Source of the DNA: Streptomyces pseudovenezuelae
GTDB taxonomy: Bacteria > Actinomycetota > Actinomycetes > Streptomycetales > Streptomycetaceae
Length of the DNA: 64,000 nt
Direction of reading: 5' to 3'
Assembly (NCBI RefSeq): GCF_029892565.1
Contig: NZ_JARXVH010000014.1
Span: 186,001-250,000 of the forward strand
Shown here: positions 7,546-16,226 of the stretch, piece after piece
Position numbering within the stretch: position 1 is the stretch's first letter
Layout: each line of letters begins with the position of its first letter
Notes under the pieces: model-generated
Database searches by the model: none
Seen by the model: only the letters and a program-made list of their open reading frames with translations
What the model was told of the DNA's origin: nothing
Made by a program: the position numbers and the translations under genes

Positions 7546-9039
7546 CTACGCCCCGGCGATGATCTCCGCCGCCGCCGCACCGCAGACCCTCGCCGCGCCG
7601 TGCGTGGCGATGTGGAGGGCGCCTCGGGGCGGGGACATGGGCACGCCCATTTCGACGACGATCGTGTCGGGGCGGGCGGCGATGAGGGTGTCGAGGGTTG
7701 ATGACATCCAGGCGTGGCGGTGTTCGTCTCGGACCACGGCGACGATGCGGCGGGGGCCTGCCGCGGTCAGGATCGCCGCGCCCGCGTTCTCGCCGGAGTA
7801 GCTGTCTGTTTCTGTGCCGGGGAGCAGGCGGGACAGTTCCGCGGCTACGCCCCAGGGTGTGTGGTCGCCGACCGCGATGTTCGGGACCGGGGTGAGGAGG
7901 GCCACGTAGGGCGCCTCGGTGAGGGGGACGAACGCGGTGTCCGCAGCGGCGGTGACCCGTACCGCTCGTCGGGCGGCTCGTAGGCCCACCTCTTCGGTGT
8001 CGGAGGCGTACGGCTCTGTGGTGGCCGTCGTCGCCGTCCAGTGGGCCAGCTCGCGGACCCGTTCCGCCGCGTCCGCCAGGCGTTCCTCGGGGAGTTCGCC
8101 GGCGCGTACGGCCGCGACCAGGGCGTCGCACAGGCGGCTCACCGTCTCCTCGTCGCTGAGGCCGCCGCCCACGCAGATCGCGTCGGCGCCTGCGGCGATG
8201 GCCAGGACGCTGCCGCGTTCGATGCCGTACGTGGCGGCGATGGCCTGCATCTCCATGCCGTCGGTGACGATCAGGCCGGTGTAGCCGAGTTCGGTGCGCA
8301 GCAGATCGGTCAGGATGCGGCGCGAGAGGGTGGCCGGGCGGTCCGGGTCCAGGGCCGGGACCAGGATGTGGGCGCTCATCACCGCTCGCGAACCCGCGGC
8401 GATCGCGGCGCGGAACGGGGAGAGGTCGCGGTCCGCCAGTACCTCCGCCGACACGTCCACCAGCGGCATCGCGTGGTGGGAGTCGACGGCCGTGTCGCCG
8501 TGGCCCGGGAAGTGCTTGGTGCAGGCGGCGACGCCCGCGGCCTGGAGGCCGGTGACGTAGGCGGCGGTGTGCCTTGCGACCAGGGCGGTGTCGGCGCCGA
8601 AGGAGCGTACGCCGATCACCGGGTTGGACGGATTGGAGTTGACGTCGGCCGAGGGGGCCCAGTCGAGGTTGACCCCGCAGGCCGCGAGGCGGCGGCCCAT
8701 GTCGTGGGCCACCTCCCGGGTCAGCGTGACGTCGTCCACCGCGCCGAGCGCGAGGTTGCCGGGGTAGGAGGAGCCGGTGCGCACTTCGAGGCGGGTGACG
8801 TCGCCGCCCTCCTCGTCGATCGCCACGAGCACGTCGTCGCGTTCGGCGCGCAACTGGGCGGTCAGCGCGGTGACCTGCTCGGGGGTGGCGATGTTGCGGC
8901 CGAACAGGCCGACGGAGGCGAGCCCTTCGCCGAGCCGGCGCAGCACCCAGTCGGGCGCGGTGGTGCCGGTGAAGCCGGGCTGCAGGACGGTCAGGGCGTC
9001 GCGCGTCAGGATGTCCGCGCCGCGGGCGAGAGTCGTCAT
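7546..9039 (-). CDS. dasD: family GH3 beta-N-acetylglucosaminidase DasD
   Basis: 497 residues, glycoside hydrolase family 3. The NagZ-type signature KHFPGHGDTAVDSHH lies near residue 175 and contains the His/Asp general acid dyad used by GH3 N-acetylglucosaminidases. The nucleophile aspartate is in VTDGMEMQ (~265). No signal peptide is seen, so it probably acts in the cytosol on imported chitooligosaccharides. It starts nine bases after dasC ends, with no strong Shine-Dalgarno, consistent with coupling to the transporter operon. Confidence 0.94.
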   Translation of the reverse strand: MTTLARGADILTRDALTVLQPGFTGTTAPDWVLRRLGEGLASVGLFGRNIATPEQVTALTAQLRAERDDVLVAIDEEGGDVTRLEVRTGSSYPGNLALGAVDDVTLTREVAHDMGRRLAACGVNLDWAPSADVNSNPSNPVIGVRSFGADTALVARHTAAYVTGLQAAGVAACTKHFPGHGDTAVDSHHAMPLVDVSAEVLADRDLSPFRAAIAAGSRAVMSAHILVPALDPDRPATLSRRILTDLLRTELGYTGLIVTDGMEMQAIAATYGIERGSVLAIAAGADAICVGGGLSDEETVSRLCDALVAAVRAGELPEERLADAAERVRELAHWTATTATTEPYASDTEEVGLRAARRAVRVTAAADTAFVPLTEAPYVALLTPVPNIAVGDHTPWGVAAELSRLLPGTETDSYSGENAGAAILTAAGPRRIVAVVRDEHRHAWMSSTLDTLIAARPDTIVVEMGVPMSPPRGALHIATHGAARVCGAAAAEIIAGA

Positions 9040-9048
9040 CGGGTGGCG

Positions 9049-9906
9049 TTATCCCTTCACGGCGCCAGCGGTCAGACCCGCGGCCATCTTGCGCTGAACG
9101 AGGAGGAAGAGGACCACGATCGGCACGGCCATCATGGTGGCGCCGGCCATCATCGGCGCGTATTCGGTGCCGTGCTTCGTGGTGAAGTTGCCGAGCCAGA
9201 CGGTCGCCGTCTGCTTCTCCTGGCTGAGCAGCATCAGGGCGTAGAGGTACTCGTTCCATGCCTGGATGAAGCCGTAGACCGAGGTGGCGACCAGGCCGGG
9301 GGCGAGGAGGGGGAAGACGACGCGGACGAAGGCGCCGGTGCGGGAGCAGCCGTCGACCATCGCGGCCTCCTCCAGCTCCTTGGGGATGTTGACGATGAAG
9401 CCGCGCAGCGTCCACACCGTGAAGGGGAGGATGAAGGTCAGGTAGGTGAGGATCAGGCCGGAGAGCTTGTCGTACTGACCCAGGTCGTTCAGCAGCAGGA
9501 AGACCGGGATGATCATGGCGACGAGCGGGACCATCTGCACCGCGAGGATGCCCACGATCACGATCTTGCGGCCGCGGAAGGCGAACCGGGAGATGGCGAG
9601 CGCGGCGAGCAGGCCGACGACGATGCCGATCACGACGACCGTCAGGGAGACGATGAGGCTGCGGCCGACCGGGCCCCAGAAGTCGGCGATCTCCAGCGCG
9701 CGGTCGAAGTTGGACAGGGTCACGCCGGTGGGCAGCAGGCTCGGGTCCGGGTCGATGGCGTCCTTGGCCGGCTTGAACGCCGTGTTGATCATCCAGTAGA
9801 CGGGGAAGCCCGCGACGAGGAAGACCAGGAGGCCGAGGATGTTCCAGCCTGCCTTCGACCGGCCCTGCCGGTTGCGGCGGCGGCCCATGGAAGCGATGGC
9901 GCTCAT
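9049..9906 (-). CDS. dasC: chitobiose ABC transporter permease DasC
   Basis: 285 residues, MalG-type inner-membrane permease with about six transmembrane segments and the EAA loop that docks the ATPase (ELEEAAMVDGCSRTGAF... ~185). The start at 9906 (MSAIASMGRRRN) overlaps the dasB stop as ATGA, so the two are translationally coupled. No ATPase gene is nearby; in streptomycetes the shared ATPase MsiK energises this importer from elsewhere in the genome. Confidence 0.95.
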   Translation of the reverse strand: MSAIASMGRRRNRQGRSKAGWNILGLLVFLVAGFPVYWMINTAFKPAKDAIDPDPSLLPTGVTLSNFDRALEIADFWGPVGRSLIVSLTVVVIGIVVGLLAALAISRFAFRGRKIVIVGILAVQMVPLVAMIIPVFLLLNDLGQYDKLSGLILTYLTFILPFTVWTLRGFIVNIPKELEEAAMVDGCSRTGAFVRVVFPLLAPGLVATSVYGFIQAWNEYLYALMLLSQEKQTATVWLGNFTTKHGTEYAPMMAGATMMAVPIVVLFLLVQRKMAAGLTAGAVKG

Positions 9907-10889
9907 TCGACCTCTCCGATCTTGAGCATCTGACGCATGTAGACGGCGACCACGCCCAGCAGCAGCATCACGGTGATCAGGGCGATCGCCGAGCCCTGCC
10001 CGTAGTCGTTGACGACGAAGGCACGGTCGTAGGAGTAGGTGGTCAGGATCTGGAACTCCTGCTCGGGGTGGCCGTTGCGCATCACGAAGACCTGCGGGAA
10101 GACACCCATGTCCCAGATGACCGACAGGGTCGTGAGCATCACGATGATCGGCTTGAGGATCGGCAGCGTGACGTAGCGGAAGACGCTGAACGCGCCCGAG
10201 CCGTCGAGCCGGGCGGCCTCCTCCAGCTCCTTGGGGACCTGGGTCAGACCCGCGCTGAGCGTGATGACCACGAACGGCACCGCGCCCCACACCACGAGGA
10301 GCATGATCACGGCCAGGCCCTGCGGTCCGCTGGCGAACCAGTTGTGGCCGATCAGGTCGACCCCGGGCAGCTTGCTGAGCACCGCGTTCAGGACGCCGTA
10401 GTCGGCGTCGAACAGCCACTTGAAGACCGTGGTGGCGACGATGATCGGCATGCCCCAGCTGGCCACCAGGGCGATGTTGACGAGGGTCTTCACCCAGCCG
10501 GAGACCTTCTGCAGCAGCAGCGCGATCAGCATGCCGGCGACCATCGTGAAGATCACGCAGCCGGCCGCGAAGACCACCGTGCGGATGACGACCTGCCAGA
10601 ACTCGCTGTCGCCCAGCACGTTGGTGAAGTTGTCGAACCCGACCGACTCGGCCGGCTGGAAGCCCCACAGCTGGGACTGCCCGAACTTCTGGAACGACAG
10701 CGTGACCAGGCGGACCAGCGGATAGCCCATGACCAGCACGAGGATCAGCAGGCAGGGCGCGAGCAGCAGCCACGGGGTCCCGGCTCCGCCGCCCGTCCGC
10801 TCTCTCCTCGGCCGGTCCGGAACGTCCGGTGGCGGTGCCTGGCGCGGGGTCGGCACCTTGGCGGGGGTGGTCGTGTCTGCGGCACTCAT
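9903..10889 (-). CDS. dasB: chitobiose ABC transporter permease DasB
   Basis: 328 residues, MalF-type permease. A proline-rich cytosolic N-terminus (~35 residues) is followed by six membrane segments and the EAA motif ELEEAARLDGSGAFSVF (~225). It forms the channel with DasC. The gene lies 74 bases after dasA and overlaps dasC by four bases (ATGA). Confidence 0.95.
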   Translation of the reverse strand: MSAADTTTPAKVPTPRQAPPPDVPDRPRRERTGGGAGTPWLLLAPCLLILVLVMGYPLVRLVTLSFQKFGQSQLWGFQPAESVGFDNFTNVLGDSEFWQVVIRTVVFAAGCVIFTMVAGMLIALLLQKVSGWVKTLVNIALVASWGMPIIVATTVFKWLFDADYGVLNAVLSKLPGVDLIGHNWFASGPQGLAVIMLLVVWGAVPFVVITLSAGLTQVPKELEEAARLDGSGAFSVFRYVTLPILKPIIVMLTTLSVIWDMGVFPQVFVMRNGHPEQEFQILTTYSYDRAFVVNDYGQGSAIALITVMLLLGVVAVYMRQMLKIGEVE

Positions 10890-10963
10890 CGCGCGCTCCT
10901 CAGCGGTCCCTCAGGTCGTACGAGGAGCAGGGCCTCGCCCCCAGGCAAGGCCCTGCTCTCAGG

Positions 10964-12247
10964 TCACTTGGTGTTGATGACCTTGTCGATCGCGGCGTCC
11001 GCTTCCTTCGCGGCGTCCTCGACCGACTTCTTGCCGGTACCGATGCTCTGCAGCATGGTCTGCAGGACCTGGGCCTTCTCGACCTGGCCCCAGCCGGGCG
11101 CCATGGGCACGAACCAGCTGGACTCGGCCGCGGTGGCCGGGACCTCGGTGGCGGGGTCGGACTTCAGGGGGGCGAGATCGGTCTTGTTGTTGGGCAGGTT
11201 GCCCTTGGCGATCAGGCCCTTCTGGCCGGTGGTGCCGGTGAACGCGTTGATCCACTCGGCGGCGACGCCCTGGGCCTTCGACTTCACCGGGACGGCGAGG
11301 TCGGAGCCGCCCAGGAAGACCGGCATGTTCTTGCCGGACGGACCGGGCATCACGAAGTTCTCGAGGTTGTCCTTGAGCTTGCCGGTCTTGTCGTTCTTCG
11401 GGTCGGCGGCGGTCGCGCCCTCCCAGGCGGCGCCGAAGATCATGCCGGACTTGCCCTGGCCGTAGACGATGTAACGGTCGGACTCGTCCTTGGTCTTGTC
11501 ACCGTGCATGTACTTGTCGATGACGTTCTTGAACTCGGTCAGGCCCTTGACGGACTCCGGCGAGGAGAGGTTGGCCTTCCACTGGCCGCCGTCCTCCGTG
11601 GCGATGGAGCCGCCGGCGTCGTAGACGTAGGACATGGCCGCGTACCAGTCACGCGTGGGCTGGTACCAGGCGGAGAACTTGTCGCCCTCCTCCTTCTGCA
11701 CCTTGTCCAGCGCGGAGGTGAGTTCGGCGTACGTCTTCGGCGCGGCCTTGACGCCCACCGAGGCGAACAGGTCCTTGCGCCAGTTGCCGACGCGTCCACC
11801 CGCGTAGTACGGCACGCCGTAGGTCTTGCCGTCGTACGTCACCGAGGCCTTGAGGCCGTCCAGCCACGCGGAGGAGTTGTCGAACTTCGCCGCGTCCACG
11901 GGCGCGAAGGCGCCCTTGACCATGTAGGACAGCATCTCGGTGTTGCCCATCTCGACCACGTCCGGCACCTTGTCGGTGGCCAGGACGGCGTCGAGCTTGG
12001 TGTTCTTGTCCGGCCAGCCGTAGTACTCGTGCTTGATCTTGATGCCGGGGTGCTTCTTCACGATGGCGGCGTCGGCGGCCTTCACCAACTCGGGCCAGTT
12101 GTTCTGCGCGTCGACCGTGAGCCAGACCGTCAGCGCCTTGACGTCCGCGCTGCCCGAGCCCTTGCTGTTGTCGTCGCTGTCCCCGCATGCCGCGATGGAG
12201 ACCATCATTCCCGCGATACCGATCGCGGCTATCAGCTTGCGCTTCAC
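10964..12247 (-). CDS. dasA: chitobiose-binding lipoprotein DasA
   Basis: 427 residues, family 1 extracellular solute-binding protein. The N-terminus is a lipoprotein signal: KRK, a hydrophobic stretch, then the lipobox IAAC with C21 as lipidated cysteine, followed by a Gly/Ser-rich linker. DasA captures N,N'-diacetylchitobiose for DasBC. I chose GTG 12247 because GAGGAGGG lies six bases upstream and it gives a proper signal peptide; the frame open to 12367 does not. Two DasR operators lie upstream. Confidence 0.96.
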   Translation of the reverse strand: MKRKLIAAIGIAGMMVSIAACGDSDDNSKGSGSADVKALTVWLTVDAQNNWPELVKAADAAIVKKHPGIKIKHEYYGWPDKNTKLDAVLATDKVPDVVEMGNTEMLSYMVKGAFAPVDAAKFDNSSAWLDGLKASVTYDGKTYGVPYYAGGRVGNWRKDLFASVGVKAAPKTYAELTSALDKVQKEEGDKFSAWYQPTRDWYAAMSYVYDAGGSIATEDGGQWKANLSSPESVKGLTEFKNVIDKYMHGDKTKDESDRYIVYGQGKSGMIFGAAWEGATAADPKNDKTGKLKDNLENFVMPGPSGKNMPVFLGGSDLAVPVKSKAQGVAAEWINAFTGTTGQKGLIAKGNLPNNKTDLAPLKSDPATEVPATAAESSWFVPMAPGWGQVEKAQVLQTMLQSIGTGKKSVEDAAKEADAAIDKVINTK

Positions 12248-12316
12248 GCCACCCTCCTCAGGGATGCCACAAACCCCCCTGGCCTCCCCGCATCGCGTTA
12301 GGCCGGGACCTGGACC

Positions 12317-12356
12317 AGTGGTGTAGACCAGTACCGGGAGCTTGGACCAGACCAGA
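12317..12356. promoter_or_regulatory. two tandem DasR operators upstream of dasA
   Basis: AGTGGTGTAGACCAGT (12317-12332) and CTTGGACCAGACCAGA (12341-12356) both match the DasR consensus and are 24 bases apart, 70 to 110 bases before the dasA start. Tandem dre sites before dasA are known in S. coelicolor. They lie in the 321-base divergent dasA-dasR region, which holds no gene. Confidence 0.88.
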
Positions 12357-12464
12357 TGCCCTGTCAAGGGTGCTCGAAACCGCCCTGACCAGCCGTTATG
12401 GGACCTACATATGCAGGAACCTTTAAGTAAGAAGGCAGCGAAAACACTGAGGCCGGAGTATGTT

Positions 12465-12502
12465 CCTCCGCTAGACCACTTGGCTCTGTGGACTAGACCA
12501 AA
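12465..12502. promoter_or_regulatory. DasR operators upstream of dasR
   Basis: TGTGGACTAGACCAAA (12487-12502) is a good dre, 66 bases before the dasR start. A half-match whose right arm CTAGACCACT is perfect lies just upstream (12465-12480). Together they suggest DasR controls its own gene. Confidence 0.78.
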
Positions 12503-12568
12503 ACAGGTGGCGACGGTATACAGAGGGGATCACGAAATGAGCCGCATCCTGAGCCGGGAAGGCAGAGC

Positions 12569-13333
12569 ATGAGCACCGACGTCAGCAGTGCGGAGAACGA
12601 GGGTGGGGCGACCGTCCGTACCGCGCGCGTGCCCAAGTACTACCGCCTGAAGAAACACCTGCTCGACATGACGGAGACGCAGACGCCCGGTACGCCGGTG
12701 CCGCCCGAGCGGACCCTCGCGGCCGAGTTCGACACCTCGCGCACCACCGTCCGCCAGGCGCTGCAGGAACTGGTGGTCGAGGGGCGCCTGGAGCGGATCC
12801 AGGGCAAGGGCACGTTCGTCGCCAAGCCCAAGGTCTCGCAGGCGCTCCAACTCACCTCGTACACCGAGGACATGCGCGCCCAGGGCCTCGAACCCACCTC
12901 GCAGCTCCTGGACATCGGCTACATCACCGCCGACGACCGGCTCGCCGACCTGCTCGACATCACCACCGGCGGCCGGGTGCTGCGCATCGAGCGGCTGCGC
13001 ATGGCCAACGCCGAGCCGATGGCCATCGAGACCACCCACCTCAGCGCCAAGCGCTTCCCCGCCCTGCGCAGGTCACTGGTCAAGTACACGTCCCTCTATA
13101 CGGCGTTGGCCGAGGTCTACGACGTCCACCTGGCCGAGGCCGAGGAGACCATCGAGACCTCGCTGGCCACCCCGCGCGAGGCCGGCCTGCTCGGCACCGA
13201 CGTCGGCCTGCCGATGCTGATGCTCTCCCGCCACTCCCTGGACCGGGACGAACAGCCGGTGGAGTGGGTGCGGTCGGTGTACCGCGGCGACCGCTACAAG
13301 TTCGTGGCCCGCCTCAAGCGCCCGCAGGACTGA
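12569..13333 (+). CDS. dasR: GntR/HutC-family regulator DasR
   Basis: 254 residues. The N-terminal winged helix-turn-helix (~20-90: PPERTLAAEFDTSRTTVRQAL, then GRLERIQGKGTFVA) is followed by a UTRA effector domain (~100-250). DasR binds dre sites and is released by glucosamine-6-phosphate or related metabolites, so it links N-acetylglucosamine supply to chitin use, antibiotic production and development. GGAAGG lies seven bases upstream of the ATG. It is divergent from dasA and surrounded by its own operators. Confidence 0.97.
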   Translation: MSTDVSSAENEGGATVRTARVPKYYRLKKHLLDMTETQTPGTPVPPERTLAAEFDTSRTTVRQALQELVVEGRLERIQGKGTFVAKPKVSQALQLTSYTEDMRAQGLEPTSQLLDIGYITADDRLADLLDITTGGRVLRIERLRMANAEPMAIETTHLSAKRFPALRRSLVKYTSLYTALAEVYDVHLAEAEETIETSLATPREAGLLGTDVGLPMLMLSRHSLDRDEQPVEWVRSVYRGDRYKFVARLKRPQD

Positions 13334-13386
13334 ACCGGACGCCGGGCGATTCGCGGCACTGAGCCGGTCGCGACTTGGGATAGCGC

Positions 13387-13409
13387 ACACCGCGTGGTGC
13401 ACGCGGTGT
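13387..13409. promoter_or_regulatory. palindromic operator candidate upstream of cstA
   Basis: ACACCGCG-N7-CGCGGTGT, a perfect 8-bp dyad with flanking TAGCGCA on both sides as a direct repeat (13381 and 13409). It lies 63 bases before the cstA start. The regulator is unknown. Confidence 0.55.
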
Positions 13410-13471
13410 AGCGCAACTCCCTTTCCTGCTCTACGTTCCTCCCGTCGCCGCATGGACGGGAGGACATCCCA

Positions 13472-15616
13472 GTGCGTACCGCGAACGTCCGCAGCATCGT
13501 CGTCTGGACCCTTGTCGCGCTGATCGGTGCGACGGGCTGGTCCGTGCTCGCGCTCTCCCGGGGCGAGGACGTCTCGGCCGCCTGGATGGTCGCCGCCGCC
13601 CTCGGCACCTACGCCATCGCCTACCGCTTCTACGCGAAGTTCATCGCGCGGAAGGTGCTCAGGGTCGACGGGACCCGGGCCACCCCGGCCGAACGCCTCG
13701 ACAACGGCATCGACTTCCACCCCACCGACCGCCGCGTCCTGCTCGGCCACCACTTCGCCGCGATCGCCGGCGCGGGACCGCTGGTCGGGCCGGTCCTGGC
13801 CGCGCAGATGGGCTATCTGCCGGGCACGATCTGGATCATCGCGGGGGTGGTCTTCGCCGGAGCCGTCCAGGACATGGTGGTGCTGTTCTTCTCCACCCGC
13901 CGCGACGGCAGGTCGCTGGGGCAGATGGCCCGCGAGGAGATCGGCCCCTTCGGCGGCGCGGCGGCCCTGATCGCCGCCTTCGCCATCATGATCATCCTGC
14001 TCGGCGTGCTGGCCCTGGTCATCGTCAACGCGCTCGCCGCCTCCCCGTGGGGCACCTTCTCCATCGGGATGACCATCCCCATCGCCCTGCTCATGGGCTT
14101 CTACCTGCGGGTCCTGCGCCCCGGCCGGATCGCCGAGGTCTCGCTGATCGGCGTGGCCCTGCTGCTGCTCGCCCTGGTCGCGGGCCGCTGGGTCGCCGAG
14201 TCCTCGTGGGCCGCCGCCTTCACCCTCGCGCCCTCCACGCTGGTGGTCTGGCTGGTGGCGTACGGCTTCGTCGCCTCGATCCTGCCGGTCTGGATGCTGC
14301 TCGCGCCCCGCGACTACCTCTCCACCTTCATGAAGATCGGCACCATCGCGCTGCTCGCCCTCGGGGTCGTCATCGCCCTGCCGACGCTGAAGATGGACGC
14401 GGTCACCGACTTCGCCAAGCACGGCAACGGCCCGGTCTTCGCCGGCTCGCTCTTCCCCTTCGTCTTCATCACCATCGCCTGCGGGGCGCTGTCCGGCTTC
14501 CACGCGCTGATTTCGAGCGGTACGACGCCGAAGATGATCCAGAAGGAGACGCAGGTCCGGATGATCGGCTACGGCTCCATGCTGATGGAGTCCTCGGTCG
14601 CGATCATGGCGCTGCTCGCGGCGAGCATCATCGACCCCGGTCTGTACTTCGCGATGAACGCGCCGGCCGGTGTCATCGGCACCACCGTGCAGAACGCCTC
14701 GCAGGTGGTGGGCAGTTGGGGCTACCAGATCTCGCCGGGCGCCCTTGCCCAGGCGGCGCAGCGGGTCGAGGAGTCGAGCCTGCTCTCCCGCACCGGCGGC
14801 GCGCCCACCCTGGCCGTCGGCGTCTCGGAGATCTTCTCCAAGGTCACCGGCGGGAGCCTGCGGGCCTTCTGGTACCACTTCGCGATCATGTTCGAGGCGC
14901 TGTTCATCCTGACCGCGCTCGACGCCGGCACCCGGGTCGGCCGGTTCATGCTCCAGGACATGCTCGGCAACGTCTTCAGGCCGTTCAAGAACGTGAGTTG
15001 GAAGCCGGGCCTGGCCATCACCAGCGCGATCGTGTGCGCGCTGTGGGGCTACTTCCTGTGGGTCGGCGTCCACGAACCCCTCGGCGGGATCAACCAGCTC
15101 TTCCCGATCTTCGGCATCTCCAACCAGCTCCTCGCCGCGGTCGCCCTCGCCGTCTGCACGACCCTGCTGGTGAAGTCCGGCCGCCTCAAGTGGGCCTGGA
15201 TCACCGGGATCCCGCTCGCCTGGGACGCCACGGTCACCCTCACGGCGAGCTGGCAGAAAGTCTTCTCCAGCGATCCGCGGGTCGGCTTCTTCAAGCAGCG
15301 CCAGGTCTTCCAGAACGCCATCGACTCCGGCAAGGTGCTGCCGCCCGCCAAGACCATGGACGACATGCACACCGTGGTCACCAACTCCACGGTGGACGGC
15401 GTGCTCACCGCCGTCCTCGCGGTCCTGATCGTCGTCGTGATCGCCGACGCGGCCCGCGTCTGCATCCGCCACGTCCGCCGCCCGGCCCTGTCCACGCTGA
15501 GCGAGTCGCCGTACGTCGAGTCCAAGCTCACCGCACCGGCCGGCCTGTTCCCGACCCGGACCGAGAAGGAGGAGGAACGCCGTGCGGCCGTCGGTACTGC
15601 TGCGCCGGGCGATTAA
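13472..15616 (+). CDS. cstA: CstA-family carbon starvation/pyruvate transporter
   Basis: 714 residues with about 16 membrane segments, the size of CstA/BtsT carriers, which import pyruvate and sometimes peptides. Family blocks are clear: NGIDFHPTDRRVLLGHHFAAIAGAGPLVGP near residue 75-100, and the FHALISSGTTPKMI region (~345). The GTG start has GGGAGG ten bases upstream. The 3' end overlaps ybdD by 35 bases. Substrate is inferred from the family. Confidence 0.95.
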   Translation: MRTANVRSIVVWTLVALIGATGWSVLALSRGEDVSAAWMVAAALGTYAIAYRFYAKFIARKVLRVDGTRATPAERLDNGIDFHPTDRRVLLGHHFAAIAGAGPLVGPVLAAQMGYLPGTIWIIAGVVFAGAVQDMVVLFFSTRRDGRSLGQMAREEIGPFGGAAALIAAFAIMIILLGVLALVIVNALAASPWGTFSIGMTIPIALLMGFYLRVLRPGRIAEVSLIGVALLLLALVAGRWVAESSWAAAFTLAPSTLVVWLVAYGFVASILPVWMLLAPRDYLSTFMKIGTIALLALGVVIALPTLKMDAVTDFAKHGNGPVFAGSLFPFVFITIACGALSGFHALISSGTTPKMIQKETQVRMIGYGSMLMESSVAIMALLAASIIDPGLYFAMNAPAGVIGTTVQNASQVVGSWGYQISPGALAQAAQRVEESSLLSRTGGAPTLAVGVSEIFSKVTGGSLRAFWYHFAIMFEALFILTALDAGTRVGRFMLQDMLGNVFRPFKNVSWKPGLAITSAIVCALWGYFLWVGVHEPLGGINQLFPIFGISNQLLAAVALAVCTTLLVKSGRLKWAWITGIPLAWDATVTLTASWQKVFSSDPRVGFFKQRQVFQNAIDSGKVLPPAKTMDDMHTVVTNSTVDGVLTAVLAVLIVVVIADAARVCIRHVRRPALSTLSESPYVESKLTAPAGLFPTRTEKEEERRAAVGTAAPGD

Positions 15617-15788
15617 AGGGGTGCGCTGGTACGTGCGTGAGCTGACCGACGAGTCGGCCTACGACCGGTACGTCACGCACGTACGCAAGGACCATCCGGA
15701 CGCGGCGGTGCCGTCCCGACGCGAGTTCGAGCGGATGCGTACGGACCGTCAGGAGGCGGATCCGCGGCAGGGCTTCCGCTGCTGCTGA
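15582..15788 (+). CDS. YbdD/YjiX family small protein
   Basis: 68 residues, the small partner commonly encoded right after cstA/btsT. Conserved features include VRELTDESAYDRYVTH and HPDAAVPSRREFER, ending in a Cys pair (RCC). GTG start preceded by AGGAGG inside the cstA 3' end, so it is co-transcribed and likely coupled. In enterobacteria the homologue is needed for transporter function; the mechanism here is inferred. Confidence 0.92.
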   Translation: MRPSVLLRRAIKGVRWYVRELTDESAYDRYVTHVRKDHPDAAVPSRREFERMRTDRQEADPRQGFRCC

Positions 15789-15971
15789 GGGGCCTCTCGT
15801 GGACCTCCCGCGGACCCTCCGTTGGGCCATCTGTCGGGCTTTCACAGAATCGACATACCGATATGCGGACGAGGTCTTCCGCATCCGTGACACCGTGACC
15901 TAGATTGCCTGCGCGTTACCCAGGTGATCACAGGCGATCCCTGGTGACAGGTGAGGGGACGGAGCCGCGGA

Positions 15972-16226
15972 ATGTCAGATGTACCCGAAGTGAAACCGCC
16001 GGTGGTGACACCGGTCCGCGTGGTGATCGCCCTCTGTCTGATCGCCCCCTTCGTGGCGATGCTCTGGGTCGGCTCCTACGCCAAGACCGACCCGGACTTC
16101 ATCGGCATCCCGTTCTTCTACTGGTACCAGATGCTGTGGGTGCTGATCTCCACCGTGCTGACGATGACCGCGTACAAGCTGTGGCAGCGTGACCAGCGCG
16201 CCCGCACGGGGGGTGCCGCGAAGTGA
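15972..16226 (+). CDS. DUF3311 small membrane protein, symporter partner
   Basis: 84 residues with two hydrophobic helices (VVIALCLIAPFVAMLWVGSY and FYWYQMLWVLISTVLTMTAY) and the conserved IPFFYWYQ block of DUF3311. Such proteins are encoded just before sodium:solute symporters and are thought to be small subunits of them. ATG 15972 has GGAG seven bases upstream. The stop overlaps the symporter start (GTGA). A likely -10, TAGATT, is at 15901-15906. Confidence 0.9.
   Translation: MSDVPEVKPPVVTPVRVVIALCLIAPFVAMLWVGSYAKTDPDFIGIPFFYWYQMLWVLISTVLTMTAYKLWQRDQRARTGGAAK

Noticed and set aside
7397..9933. Long frames (672 residues minus, 630 residues plus) over dasD and dasC
   Set aside because: His/Arg- or Gly/Val/Asp-rich shadows of dasD and dasC with no motifs, while dasD and dasC have clear family signatures.
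13073..15472. 799-residue minus-strand frame
   Set aside because: Antisense to dasR and cstA; charged low-complexity composition.
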